A stretch of 64,000 nt of DNA, taken from positions 161,112,388 to 161,176,387 of the forward strand of contig OY294068.1 in the NCBI GenBank assembly GCA_958510875.1, in the 5' to 3' direction. A model generated the notes under the pieces. The model searched no databases. It saw nothing but the letters and a program-made list of their open reading frames with translations, and was not told where the DNA came from. The DNA is from Endomychus coccineus (Eukaryota; Arthropoda; Insecta; Coleoptera; Endomychidae). Shown here piece by piece: positions 10,561 to 22,434 of this stretch; positions within the stretch are counted from its first letter, which is position 1; each line of letters begins with the position of its first letter. Both the position numbers and the translations under genes were made by a program.

Positions 10561-13339
10561 AACGATGGGTGCGCTGTCTGGCAGCAAAATTAGCTGCGTC
10601 TGTAATCGACAAAGCTGTTTGTTTGTACTTTCTGCAAAACGAATTAATCAATTCAGGTGAGTTTCAGGCCAAAATTGGGGAATGTTGAGCGTTCGCCGGA
10701 GGCTATGCTCGAATCTAGGATTACGCATTTCTACAGAAAAAAACCAATCACCTGTTCGTCTTGATTCGCAGGAGAAGCACAGCTTCTGCATAGATATTAC
10801 TGCGAACTAAACTAGCTTTCCTTTGATTTGCCTTTTATAGGGCCCACAAAAGGAAGGTTGTTCTCATCAAAATCGACCAATGAGAATAATTTTCTGAGTA
10901 TCTAGTAAGCTATTCCCATTGTTGGGACTGACACTTCTCTAGCATTGTTGAATTTTGACACATCTTAATTGTTGTATTGACCAACAGGAATTTAGTATTT
11001 TGAAAAATTTGATATATTGAAGATTTTCTGATTGATTGAAGTTATTGTTCATTCTACTGTTTGAATTCATGTTACCAACATTCTTCCTCACATTTTGATG
11101 TATAATAACCTATGATCAGGTTCCAATTCACCTAATAATTCTCATTATTAGATCTATTCTGACAGTTGTCATTTCTCGAAATCAATACATGATTTTAAAT
11201 ATAAATAAAACTTATACAAAAATGTCTTAATACTAGCTTACATCTATCACATATTCTTAGTCTATTCTAATAGTTTGCTATCTTCAGATAGTCTTTAAAT
11301 CATTTGAATTATGATTTTCTTACTTCATGTTGTTAAATTCCTTGACCAAACATTGTTATATGTTATACGAAAGACAATTATTGATGTTTAAAATGGGATT
11401 ACCCGGCTTATGAATATTAGGTAAGCAATATAGTTTAGGAAGATTAGGATTTGAAAATCTAAGTTAGTATTTTGAATTATCGGAGATTACTGCTGTACAC
11501 GACTTTGATGAATTATTGATTAGTTTAACGCATTTTGATAACGGATTCCTGGTAATCTTTTTTAGTGGATAAGGGTTATTATTCCTTATCTAAGCCGTTT
11601 TATTTACTTTTCTATGGTATAACATAGGTATTGAGTACTTAGAATACAAGAGATATAACGGTAGGAACCAAGGATGTTACAAATGTTCGCATCCGCATCT
11701 TTTCACTGGTTCCGCATCTCTATCATATCCACATCATTTGTGAAGCGGATGGGATGTGCAAGTTATATTATATTGAGGGAATTTCTGGGGGTCTCAATCG
11801 CATTGCATATCGGCACGAGACACGAGACGACAGTGATTGCCGATTCAATTTGTCATCATAACATAACGTATGTTGTGATTGTAATACATACATTTTGTAA
11901 TGTGAATGTAAACAAAGCGTAATTAAATGTAAATTTCATGAACTTAGCTTTTGAAAACGAAATAAAATTGTACGATGAGAATTACTGCTAACTTCATTCG
12001 AGCAAAACTAGGACAGAACTGAAGATGATATTATAAATGTAACAAACAGTTCATGGCGTCGGTGTTTACACGCTGCGGTTTCATATTCGTCGGTATCATC
12101 GGAGTTGACCACATAATTGCTTGTGTAAATTCGAGTTTTGGGTATAATTATTGGTCTAGCAAATATAGCATGTCAACATAAATGTTTGTTTGGGAATAAA
12201 AATTAAAAATAACGCCTATTGGTTAAACCTAGAATACTATTTTATTCAATATCCTTGTTCGGTAATTTTCCAAAGATTGGGGCGATTTTCTTGTTTTTCA
12301 ACATTCGCATCCGCATCTGCAAATGTTGATCCTAAAAAGAGGTTTGAAAATATCACATTCGCTACATCCCAGGTAGGTGACCTATTTCTCGAGAATTTGT
12401 ATATAATTCTGGTAGGAACTATTGGAATCAGAGCAAAATTGTATGAAGTCATCGGCATCGAGCGTAATAATATAATTAATATATTATGATACATTTGTAT
12501 AATGTAATCAATCCCAGACGAAGTAGTTTACAATAACTGAAATGAGATAATTACAATCCAGTAATCATTAATATCGTTGATGATTGGAAGCCATGTTCCA
12601 ACTTATAACCTATTTTAATCATCAAAAAAAACTGTTAAGAAAACGTTGTAAGGGATTCCATTCCGATGACTATTGATATGTAGTTGGTAAAGTTGTTGCA
12701 TCGAGTATGCCGTAAGAAAGTTAGTATAAACCAGTGCCAGTAAAATAGTTCACGCTATTGCAGACCGCATATGATATTCTTCACATTCTTTCTACCGCTC
12801 TACTTTGTTGGACCGTATAGTATTACTTGTTTATTCACATTTATCTAAGGCTATGTTTTTGTAGAAACATCTTTTTCCACAAAATGCCATCAGTTTTGAG
12901 CAATCCAAAATAAAATATTTGTTTTAATGCAAACAGTATACTTTAACTAGTTTTTGTCAGTGGCGGACATTGGAAATGAGATTCCAGCTGCTATTGGAGT
13001 AATAAATGATGAGATTCGAAATTGGCATTGCAAAAAGTGAGGAAAAGCAACTGAAAAAAATTTAAAGCAAAGAGTAGGATTCATTCCTGGCGGACCAGAG
13101 TTGGACTCCATGTGGTGGTTGTATGACGTGTACCTTGTCGCTTTTCGGTGAATTGCGTACTGCGGTAAACTTCAAATCTTCGGGCGTCAGATTTTTCTAA
13201 AGGTTTACTCCTTTTGAGGACTTCTGCTAGGGTCCTCCCCACAAGGCTTGTCACTATGCTATCTATAGATAGCCTTGTCCCTAGGGTAGCTACAGTGAAG
13301 TAAAACCAGGGCCCATTGGGCAGAAACAGCATCAAAGTT
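10561..13339. other. Unassigned region with scattered relic-like ORFs
   Basis: The open frames here (for example 11,674-11,922, 12,190-12,489 and 13,081-13,335 on minus) have no recognised motif, no family members elsewhere in the window and no supporting signals. A short shared phrase (TTCGCATCCGCATCT) occurs at 11,686 and 12,304. A stretch near 11,560-11,590 resembles the 3' end of the Penelope remnant at 46.07 kb. I call no gene. Confidence 0.35.
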
Positions 13340-14939
13340 GAAGATGGAGCAGAAATAACATAATAAAACGGGGAATTTCAAATATTGAAATATATAATAA
13401 CAATTAGAAATACACTTTCAGAATAATTTATAAATGCAATTGAACGGTATATTACACAAATATCCACCCAGGTGGAAAATGTAAAGAAGCTCAAGCGGTA
13501 TATGATAACTGTCACAACATATCTATTTTTACGCTATGTTCGGTATTTAATTTCAATTCAACGGTACAGAATCGGTTGATAAATGATTTACATCCATCAA
13601 TTTACGGAAAATACAAATAAAACAGTTCCTAGAGCAATAAGCGGTGTTCGGTAATTATTCAGATAGCAGTATTACTTGAAATGTTCATAGCACACTACGA
13701 TATATCAAACGGCTAAAATTCGGTCGGATCGGAAAATATTGGCCTGCATTAGTTTTCCGATTGTATGATATCAGATTTTACGGTATTTTCGGATAATAAC
13801 TCTGATTGAGTTTATTCTGTCATATCACCGACGCCTGCACTAGCTATGAACGAAGTTCCCGGTAATTGTATGACAGTGTTAGATTTAGGGCTTATACTTC
13901 CGGATTCGGCACAGCGTGCACAAACCCTAACTATCGTATCTGCAATAACCCCTACACCCACCGCCGGGGCTTCTCATACGGATAAGGGGTAACCATGATT
14001 ATCAATCACACAACCACCCCCACTTATACTTCCGGATTCGGCACAGCGTACACAAATATACCAAAAACGCCCCTGTCGTTCAAACATACACACTCTGTAC
14101 ACACCATACAATTACTTGAATATTCCAATTCACGTGCGAATTCAAATCGTGCGCGGTCCGACCTATGACGGGATATACTCAAATATAACAATACAAATCA
14201 GTGAAAGCTACGGAACTCAGATATCATACAATCGTTACCAATCATAAACTACGGAAATCAATATATCGTAATGCCCAAAATACAAACTATTAAGCTATCA
14301 TTTACCTTATGTAAAATTCACTAAACGAAACACTATTGTTAATTCAAATTTTTAATCTGACTTGAACTCGGATAATAATTAATTCACTTTGATTCTAATA
14401 TAATCACACTTGAACGGTACTGGTTGATAATCAAAATCAGAAAAGAGACCGATCTTTTGTCTGTCACTGCTTTTATATGTTTTCGAGGTTCTGGTCAAGT
14501 CCACACCACCAATATTTTGTGCCGGGGCTTTTTTATTTATGTCCCGAACAATGCTTGAAAGTGACGCTTCTTCTTGGATCTAAAATTTGCGCTCATGATA
14601 TTTCGCTAGTTCCTCTTGGCACAGTAAACAAATGTTATCGGAGTTTTTTGGTTGTTCGCCCTTTTTATACATAAAGCTATTCGAACTTTGATGAGTTAAC
14701 TTACCAGATCCCCGTTTTTGCAACATATGTTAATCGGAATGAATGCAATTTTCAAGCGGCCATGAATTCAATTCAATCATTTGAATAAATACACTTATTT
14801 TGAATTGCGGAGATTTATAAGAGTGACAATCATGGAATACACATTCGGAGCTCACGCATATCTGTTGAAATAATGAACTATTTAACCAGAGTTCACATGT
14901 AATATTCGTAATTACTGTCTGATTTAAAATAAATGATAC
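13340..14939. repeat. LTR-like non-coding region, unproven
   Basis: A 27-bp phrase containing CTTATACTTCCGGATTCGGC is directly repeated at about 13,892 and 14,021. Two TATA-like boxes lie on the minus strand (TATAAAAGCAG near 14,475 and TATAAAAAGGGCG near 14,668). CGGTA-rich, gene-free sequence of this kind can be a long LTR, but I found no TG...CA boundary with a target duplication, so the assignment is open. Confidence 0.25.
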
Positions 14940-15767
14940 TTCAAAATTGAAGCTTCGTTACAGTTGACAGATACGATACGATGGCCATCAACGCTGATGT
15001 TACACAGGGTTTGTCTTGGCACCAACTTTGTTTCTGCTTCATATAAACGATTTGTTGAAATTGACGACCTGTCCCGTCTACAGCTTTGCGGATGATGGTA
15101 CATTTCATACTGCTTTCTCATCCAGAGCCCTATATCATACAATGAGGCCAGAGGAGCGAGACAGAAACAAGTTGATGCAACTGATAGTGATGTAAGATTA
15201 TGAAATGAGGATCTGAAATTCTAGTAAAGTTTACCAAAACTCAAGCTTTCGTCAATCTCGAGGAAAGCGGATCCCACAATCGTTAATATGATGATATCCC
15301 TATGAAGTCTTCCATATTCATGCTCGGGATCATCACCAACAGCACCCTCTCATGGTACAATCATGTGAGGTTTATTGCAAAAGCTGCTCCACAAAAATTT
15401 ATTTCTCTATACCAGCACTTCCTCATAATCTACAAAGCACATATGATTCGACCTGTCCTGGAGTACTATTCACATGTTTGAAGTTCGGCTCCCAAACATA
15501 AGATGAAGCATCTTCGATTGTACCAAGGAGAGAACTATTCGATTCATTAATGATGACTCACTCACGAGTTCACTGACCTCTCTAGAACATCGTGGAAAGA
15601 TGGGAGATCTCTCATTTCTCTATAGATATTTACATGGTCCACCACGAGATATTCCAGATAGACAAGCTCAAACTCATTGTCAAGCTCGAGACTTGCCGAA
15701 CTTCGTCCTACCAGACTTCATTTTTCTATCAAATAACGAATTTGTGGTACTTTTCACCTAGTGAGGT
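14940..15767 (+). mobile_element. Non-LTR retrotransposon, copy B, 5' part (split by LTR element)
   Basis: This holds the second half of RT from the family of copy A. A FADD box (15,085-15,096) stands for YADD. It is followed by thumb sequence (HVRFIAKAAPQK about 15,360-15,400, then PVLEYYSHV) and the C-terminal pattern SLTSLEHRGKMGDLSFLYRYLHG (about 15,560-15,630), common to these elements. The reading continues through NLWY.SPSEV and stops exactly where the LTR element enters (15,768). The remainder resumes after 24,320. Several stop codons show it was already decaying. Confidence 0.8.
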
Positions 15768-17653
15768 TGTAATAATCCGACGGATTATCACTTTTGTATT
15801 GAGGTCTTTGAATAATATTGATTTAAATTCAAATTGAAAATTTTATAAATTATTATATCTTGAACACGATATACCAGACAGACCTGGCGACGGTAATCTG
15901 AGACCTCTTTTCCGTATCATTGGTCGGTCAGCCATGAACCATGCTTCGCAAACGTAGCAAAGTACGCGGTCAACGGTACTAGTTTTTTCCTGAGTCAGGA
16001 AAAGTCCACGTGGACTTGAGTAGACCCGTCACTGACAATTCTTTTGCCTGGTCTGATTCCTATTGGCTGCTGGTATAAATTATGGGTGGGACATGCTCCC
16101 GGTTTTCTAAGTTAAACATATTTTCTAAGATTGAGCGTGAGGCGGCCCCCCCGCTTCAATGGTTTCATAAAAACTAATTACTTTGAGGAAAAAAGGCAGT
16201 TCTCACCATCTACTCAGTAGTTCTTAACTACCTACTTGTTCGGTAAGTCAGCTTGCTTTATGTCCACAGGGATGTTCTCTTGTTGCATTAAATCAAATCA
16301 ATTAATATCATGTTGTCAAGATTTAGACAAACTGAATGCCAGAAATTTATAGAGATTAAATTAATTCATCAATTTGTGTCCATTGCAACAAGGGTTATAC
16401 ATCCCTGGCGGGCTAAAGCAGCGCTGGACTTCTTCGCGTCTTCCGCGTCACGCGTAAAGTGTTTGTTCCCCTTTTTAAACATCCTTTTTGTGACAATTTT
16501 TCTATCATAATAAATGTGACCCGACGTAGAAATCGAGTGTTAAAATCCTTTGTGCGTTATTACTACAAGGGGTTCGAGACGAAATGGAGTATTTGACCAA
16601 CAGGGTAAGTGCATTTTGATTGCCAAAGAACAAGTGTTATATTGACATCAACCTCGGAATCGGCAACATAATATAAGGTGGTTATTCAACCTTCAGATCA
16701 CGGTCCGCCCGCCAAGGTATATTATTTAATGTATGTGTATGTTATCTATCTTTTTGCCATTTGGGCTATTTCAAGTGTTCTATACAAATTCCGCTTAACG
16801 GAGATCCCTCAGGTGCTATGATAGAGTATCATGTCGTTAGGTTTACCCCGGCTTCCTAGAAAGGGAGGTATCATTTAACTTTGAACATTATTCATCCATT
16901 ATCGGTGTGATCGAGCGTGAAATCGATCATTGTTCCGTGTGTACTAATTAGCCTTCCATTTGATTCAAACTCTCCAGAGATCCTGGTAGGAACTCGCTAG
17001 CTGGCGAAAAGGGTAAAACCTAGCGACATCGATAATTCCCCAGGTTCACCCTTAGGGTCAACCTGAACTGGACATCTTTTATATTCACGTATCATTCCCT
17101 TTGCTAAATTTTGTTTTGATCTTTTAATCGTTTTGTTAGATTTCGATGTACTAAATTTCGTTTTGTTGTAATCAATATACATTTATTATTTAATTTGATT
17201 AACGAGTTTAATTAGTAATTCCTAATCACCTCTCAGCGAAATACGACCTTTAGAGTTCACGCTTGAATAGATATAAAGATATAAGAGTAGGTAATTGAAC
17301 GAGGTGGTCCCTTGGAAGGGATCGCGGCCTCATAGTCAAAAACAGCTTCTAGGTGAGCTGAAATATACACCTAGTGGTGGCAGCTTAAAAGAACCTCAAG
17401 GGTACACGGATCAACTAAGATCTTCGATACCCGAGCAGGTTCCAACAAACATCTTAATTTATATAACACGTCGATGAGGTATTAACGCTACCTGAAATAA
17501 TACCCAGACGACGGTGACAAGTTCAAGTATCACGAGCAGTGAGACAGGATTTCGAACCTATTCACTTATTTGGGAAATATTAAATCTAGAGCAATCTGGA
17601 GTAGGTTCGAGGTTATTATTACAAACAAACACAACGCTCGGCGGAACGTTACA
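15768..17653 (+). repeat. 5' LTR
   Basis: A 1,886-bp LTR. TATAAAT at 16,074-16,080 sits just downstream of an inverted CCAAT (ATTGG), a plausible promoter, and AATAAA at 16,509-16,514 could be the processing signal. This would make a long transcribed part of the LTR. Short open frames inside it (16,310-16,510, 17,295-17,477 and minus 16,997-17,182) recur in the other LTR only because the LTR is repeated; they are not called as genes. Confidence 0.93.
16074..16080 (+). promoter_or_regulatory. LTR TATA box
   Basis: TATAAAT preceded by TTGGCTGCTGG. The identical motif in the 3' LTR is at 22,741. Its strand agrees with the primer site and purine tract. Confidence 0.6.
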
Positions 17654-17655
17654 TA

Positions 17656-17674
17656 TGGTGGCAGCTAAGGGATT
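17656..17674 (+). promoter_or_regulatory. Primer binding site candidate
   Basis: TGGTGGCAGCTAAGGGATT begins two bases after the LTR terminal CA. It starts with TGG, as expected for pairing to the CCA end of a tRNA. I cannot name the tRNA. Eleven bases of it (TGGTGGCAGCT) also occur inside each LTR, at 17,375 and 24,042. Confidence 0.6.
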
Positions 17675-19554
17675 GTAAATTGAAGTGAAAATCCAGAAAT
17701 TTGGGGATTTACACATCAAATTCTACAAAAAAGAATTCACGCCGTTTTTAGAGAAAAAGAAGTTATTGAAATGAGTTGTATTATTCAAGCGTAAGAAAAT
17801 GATTACAAGGTAATTGAACTAAGTTGAAAGGTGATATAGGACAATCAACTGGCATTGTTGAACCCAAGTGAATTAGAGTCGGGTTACATACGCGGAATCA
17901 GTTGCATACATGAACATCTTAAGTATTTACGCACGAAAGGAATTTTCGCGGTCAGCATATAGATCGTAGTAAATCTGAATTGTATAATCTATACTCTGCA
18001 ACTGTGAAATAAATAACCATTCCGAGTTGAAGTCAAAGATAGGTGCTTTAGTTTTGCTTGCTGATGTTCTCGCTTCACAGGAATTATTTTGTTGTTGTTG
18101 TATATTGAACTGAACTAACGATTCAGGCGAAAACATCGGAACCAGCTGTTCTAGGACCAGGAGAATAATTGTGTTATTGCAGTTTGTTTATGTAATTCTT
18201 TTTTTTGCTAGTATAGCTACAGCCAGGACTGGAGTACGAGTTTTGTGTTAAAAACATTCGCGTATAGTATCCAGTTGATACGAATTATGTTGGTCCTAGG
18301 TAGAAACGAAGTAAAGCACATCTAACAAACAAGGTATGTTAGGAAACACTGATAGAGCAAAAGGTTGTCACTTATAGTAGATTTTGAAATTTTATGTTTA
18401 TATGTTTATGTTTTATTACTGCTTTTGAACTGGAACTGTTTTTTTAATTTAAACGGACTGTACCCATTATTTTCAATTCAAAACCCATGTTCAGGGTGGG
18501 GACGAGTGAGCGTTCGGCTGAGGTGTTAATGGAGTTATGGGCACAGTAGACACGAGGGATGTGTATGTGTATGAATTTGTGAGTACACTGTGTTCAGTGA
18601 GAGATATGGAATTGTTATCCCGGTGTACGGATTTAGAGTGGATAATCCCGGGGATGGAAGGGACACTCTAGGGAACACCCCACAGATTTGGAAGGTCGAT
18701 GACCAGGAAGAGCAAGCACCCCGACGATAGTCCAGGCTTGATCTCTTCCCCGCATGCTGGCCCGTAGGGAAGTAATTTGCGTAACGCTATCCATCTGAAG
18801 GGGGTAGTTCGTGGGAACCTGCCGCAGCAGCGCGAAGCAGAGGTTAGAGCCGTTAAAACGCACCAAGCTCTCCCCTGCTTAGATAATTGACGAAATCACG
18901 TGGGGTCCCTTTAAATTGAAAATACAGGATTCAAGTAGATTCAGGTCTGGCGGTTTAGCGCGCCATGAGATTAAATGAGGTCAATGACCTAACAGGCGGA
19001 TGAGATTCAGATGACGTGTGCCGCTATTATTTTTTTCGCTTTTATCTTATTAGAATCTAAAATAAAGCAGAAATTCGAGATTCAATGTTGGAAAGGTTAG
19101 TGCCAGTAGGTGAAGTCCAAGGTATTTGAACGGACTTTTGTTTTTGTGTATTGCAATCAATGGATTGGCATTGTGTTCACCTACTAGAGATAAATTGGAA
19201 TGGAATCATGGGATGTCGAATAATATTGAGATATTAGTAAACCTTTACACGCCTATACAGTGGGCAACCAGTCCCTGAATTTTAAATGTTCAAACTATAT
19301 AAGTATAGTTTTGTTTTTGTCGGCAAATCAGTAAATGTTCAAGCTTATCTAGTCTTCAAGAGATTAATAATCTATGCAAAATATTAGCAAATAACTAACC
19401 GAATAGAGGAAGTGGTACGAAAGATCGTAGAACTCACCCCCGTACCATTCCCGGGCAACTGATAGTAGAATTGGATGGTAGCCGAATCCATGGCTGAGGG
19501 GTAAGATTCCCCCAAAAAGGAGCGACTGGGCCAATGGGCGTATGCTGTCTCTAG

Positions 19555-20414
19555 TTAAAATAGGGACCGGATATTCCTATTGATCAGGTTGGAAGGGTAG
19601 TTGTACCCCATAGGGGGAATGAGGTCACTGTATTGGATTGTCTTAAATCCTGATGGAAAGGTAGCTTGGGGAAATTTATATTTCTGTTCCGGAAAGGTCC
19701 AGTACAGTGATTCCTCATTCCAGTGTGTGAATGGTGTGCGAATGTAGGTGTTAGAGGCATTCGCGCACTTAATCGAGATGCCAGGAGGTGCATCGAGTGC
19801 TAAGGACATTGGGCATGACGCGGGTCAATGTGCGGACTTTTTCTGGCAATTAAGCAGCAAGGATCGGCTCCGACTGGCCTAAGCATAGCGATATCGAGAT
19901 GTCCCATACTTCGAACAACGCGAATCCTGGCGACAGCAGGACGTTGTGGAAGATCTCTACTCAGCATCTCAAAACTGGTTGTAGAGCATAAATCTTCAGG
20001 GAGGTATCGGGCTGAATCGTAATATGCGTCCGATGCTGTTGAGAAAGGTCCGCAATACCCGAGGTCAATAAAGGTCATACCCAAGAGGGCTGTCAGCACC
20101 AGAATGTCCAGTAAGGGCAGAGGGCAAACTGGAAGTGGTTAGGCCAGGGAGGCCAGAAAAGTTTGTGTTTTTTAGAAAAAGTCCAGGTTGGACTGATGGG
20201 CCAGTTGTGCCATTGGAGAAGGACGGGAAGGAAGCCCGGAGTTTGGAAGGGAGTTTTTGGGTCCAGGATGGACCGGAAGGCCAGGTAGGCCAATTGTGAA
20301 TCTGGCAGGTGGAATTCGCCGGTAGGGGTAGTCGACCAGGAATTTGGGGTCGATATCCAAAAAAGTGACGTACCAAGCGCAGGCACTGGATTTTGATTGG
20401 TTGGAAAGACCCAT
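19555..20414 (-). pseudogene. Antisense open-frame cluster inside the LTR element
   Basis: On the minus strand, consecutive frames stay open over about 860 bp: 20,414-20,172, 20,386-20,093, 20,376-20,065, 20,099-19,800 and 19,809-19,555. The first overlapping group is Pro-rich (IGLPGLPVHPGPK). The 99-codon frame at 20,099-19,800 begins MLTALLGMTFIDLGYCGPF, a hydrophobic start followed by Cys. The next begins 10 bases before that stop. I recognise none of them. They may be parts of one decayed coding region, but without a homologue I cannot say. Confidence 0.25.
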
Positions 20415-22419
20415 GAGTGATTTGGGCAGATAGGCCGCCTGAAGAGCAGCGGGACGCGTGGTCGTCCGTGAGGGCAGGAAATTGGGTCGAGGAAGTGCGC
20501 GGGGCGGGTGAGAGAATACCCCCCAGAGAATGAATGAGAGTCAGTAAATTCGGGACCTCTGACTCTTCAAGTCACCGCGTTCCGCTTGAATTATTTTTAT
20601 TTTGATGAAAAGAAGAGCCCTCGAGCTCATATCAAGTAAATTCAGTGAACAAGAGCTCTGACCCTCGAGTCACGAAAGTAGAAATATGCTGGGGTAAGTA
20701 TGTAAGGACAAGCGGATGGCAGTCCAGAACGAGAGAGACGTTTCACCCCCAGGAGGCGAGATAGTAGAGGCGCGTATGAGTTAGAACAATGCCCTCGAGC
20801 ACTTGGTCCGGAAATGTTGTCGTTTAATTATGTTCGACACCCCCCTGTTCTTTTTATGGTAACCTATGCCATCGATAACGAATATAGTTAGCGCAAAGAG
20901 AAGGGGAGGTGATCTGGATAAACATGTTTAAGGGGTAGTCTCGGGTAGAGTTTTTTTAGGGTTGTTAGGTCCGAATACGACATTGTAGAATTTTTCAAGA
21001 AAAATGCATTCATGCAGGAGCCGGATTATACATAGTGTTTTTTTGTGTGTAAAGTTTGTATATGTATTTCTAGTGTGGCCGCTTGTACTACCTGCATGGA
21101 TTTATTGTTATTTCTTCTTATTTGCGAAATATGTGTTAGTGTAACATGTTAGATAGTAAGTAACTTCAGAGTAACCTCGCTTCTATGATACGAGGAAGGA
21201 AGTCGGATTCAATTTGTTTTCATGTGATCCTCCCATAATGAAGGGAACAGTGTTTTAAAAAATTTTTTTCTTGTGTGATTAGAAAACTTAGCTTCTTTTG
21301 CTCGGAAGTATTTCGGCCGCAACAATGTGCTGGCTGGTAGTAGCTTTCCTTCTTCGTACATAGACATGTCATCGCTTAGGGTTACAAACTGGAACAATTA
21401 TCTTTTTGGTTGTGCGCTATTATACGTTCATGGGAGTTTACGCCGGGGCCCATCAGCATCTTACGGAACACCTAATTCGCAGTAATTGTTTCTTGGTACT
21501 GGAATTGATCGACACAGATAACGAAGGATCACCACGAACGAGCCCAGATCCAGGTAAATTGCGAGTACTAGTTTCACCAAAGATGGTTAAGTGTGGACAT
21601 CGGTAGTAGTCAGAACTTAGTGAGGACATTACAATTACGGCGCTACAAAGCTCAAGATTTCCGTAGGAGGGATACCAACCCTGGATACTTATGTTATGGT
21701 ATGGAAAAGGAGAAGACAAGGAGAAGAGGATTCCAAGAGGAATGGGATGCAGGCCAATAACCACGGAGAATGGATTGGACCCGTGTGTTGAATGGAATGT
21801 TGAAATGTGTTATGGTTTATTTGGCCGCCTGCAATGGAACACCCCTGGATCAGCTCCAGTCGACTACCTGCCGCCCGTATGGTTGAAGCCGCCGCGTATA
21901 CCGATGGAGAACCTCATGCCTTCCCTCGTTGCAAAATGACCGAGAATGCTAGTTACACTTGACTACTGCCGACGAGTCATACACATTTGACCGTTTGGTT
22001 GGAAGCAACGAACCCCCGTATCCAGCGACATCCGGAATTCGAACCCCTAGTGTAAGTGCGGGTTAGTGATTCGCTCTCCGATCGATCAGTGGCGTAGGTA
22101 GCGGAACTGTTTCGGACTTAATCATAGCGCTCAAGTGATGACTATGTTTGTTGATTGTATCTATAGTACGTATTGCGAGGTTATTTTATATTATGTAGTT
22201 AAATAGGGTTTCTTATTTTTTTTGTTGGTTGTTTCGAGGGAACAGCGTTAATCGCTGTGCAATGCCAATTATCAAGTTACATGAGCGGAGCTGCTAAAGC
22301 GCGCTCCGGTAGAGATGCCTGCGCGTATCTAGGTAGGCGGATATGATCTGAAGGGTTTTAAAAACAATAATCCAGAGGCGGAGAAAGGAGTGGGTTCTTT
22401 CAGAACCGCACTCTTTCTT

Positions 22420-22434
22420 AGAAGAAGGGGGTGA
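22420..22434 (+). promoter_or_regulatory. Polypurine tract
   Basis: AGAAGAAGGGGGTGA directly precedes the TGT of the 3' LTR, where a plus-strand primer is expected. The opposite orientation offers no purine tract at the corresponding place. Confidence 0.75.

Larger units (their letters stand above)
17654..22434 (+). other. Interior of the LTR element, no sense-strand coding seen
   Basis: The interior is more GC-rich than the rest of the window in its middle (about 18,480-20,580) and has no plus-strand ORF of interest. Minus-strand frames are more open: a 77-codon frame at 18,866-18,633 and several overlapping frames of 80-103 codons between 20,414 and 19,555. They contain Pro-rich and Cys-containing sequence I cannot assign. 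They lie antisense to the element. They could be a captured host fragment, a decayed antisense gene, or chance in GC-rich DNA. Confidence 0.6.

Noticed and set aside
12190..12494. Pair of overlapping frames of 99 and 82 codons
   Set aside because: They are opposite-strand overlaps with no recognisable motif; chance is more likely.
13340..14700. Solo LTR
   Set aside because: It has TATA-like boxes and a direct repeat, but no matching boundaries or target duplication were found. It is kept only as a low-confidence region.
16310..17477. Three short frames that recur exactly at 22,977-24,144
   Set aside because: The recurrence is due to the LTR duplication, not to gene conservation.
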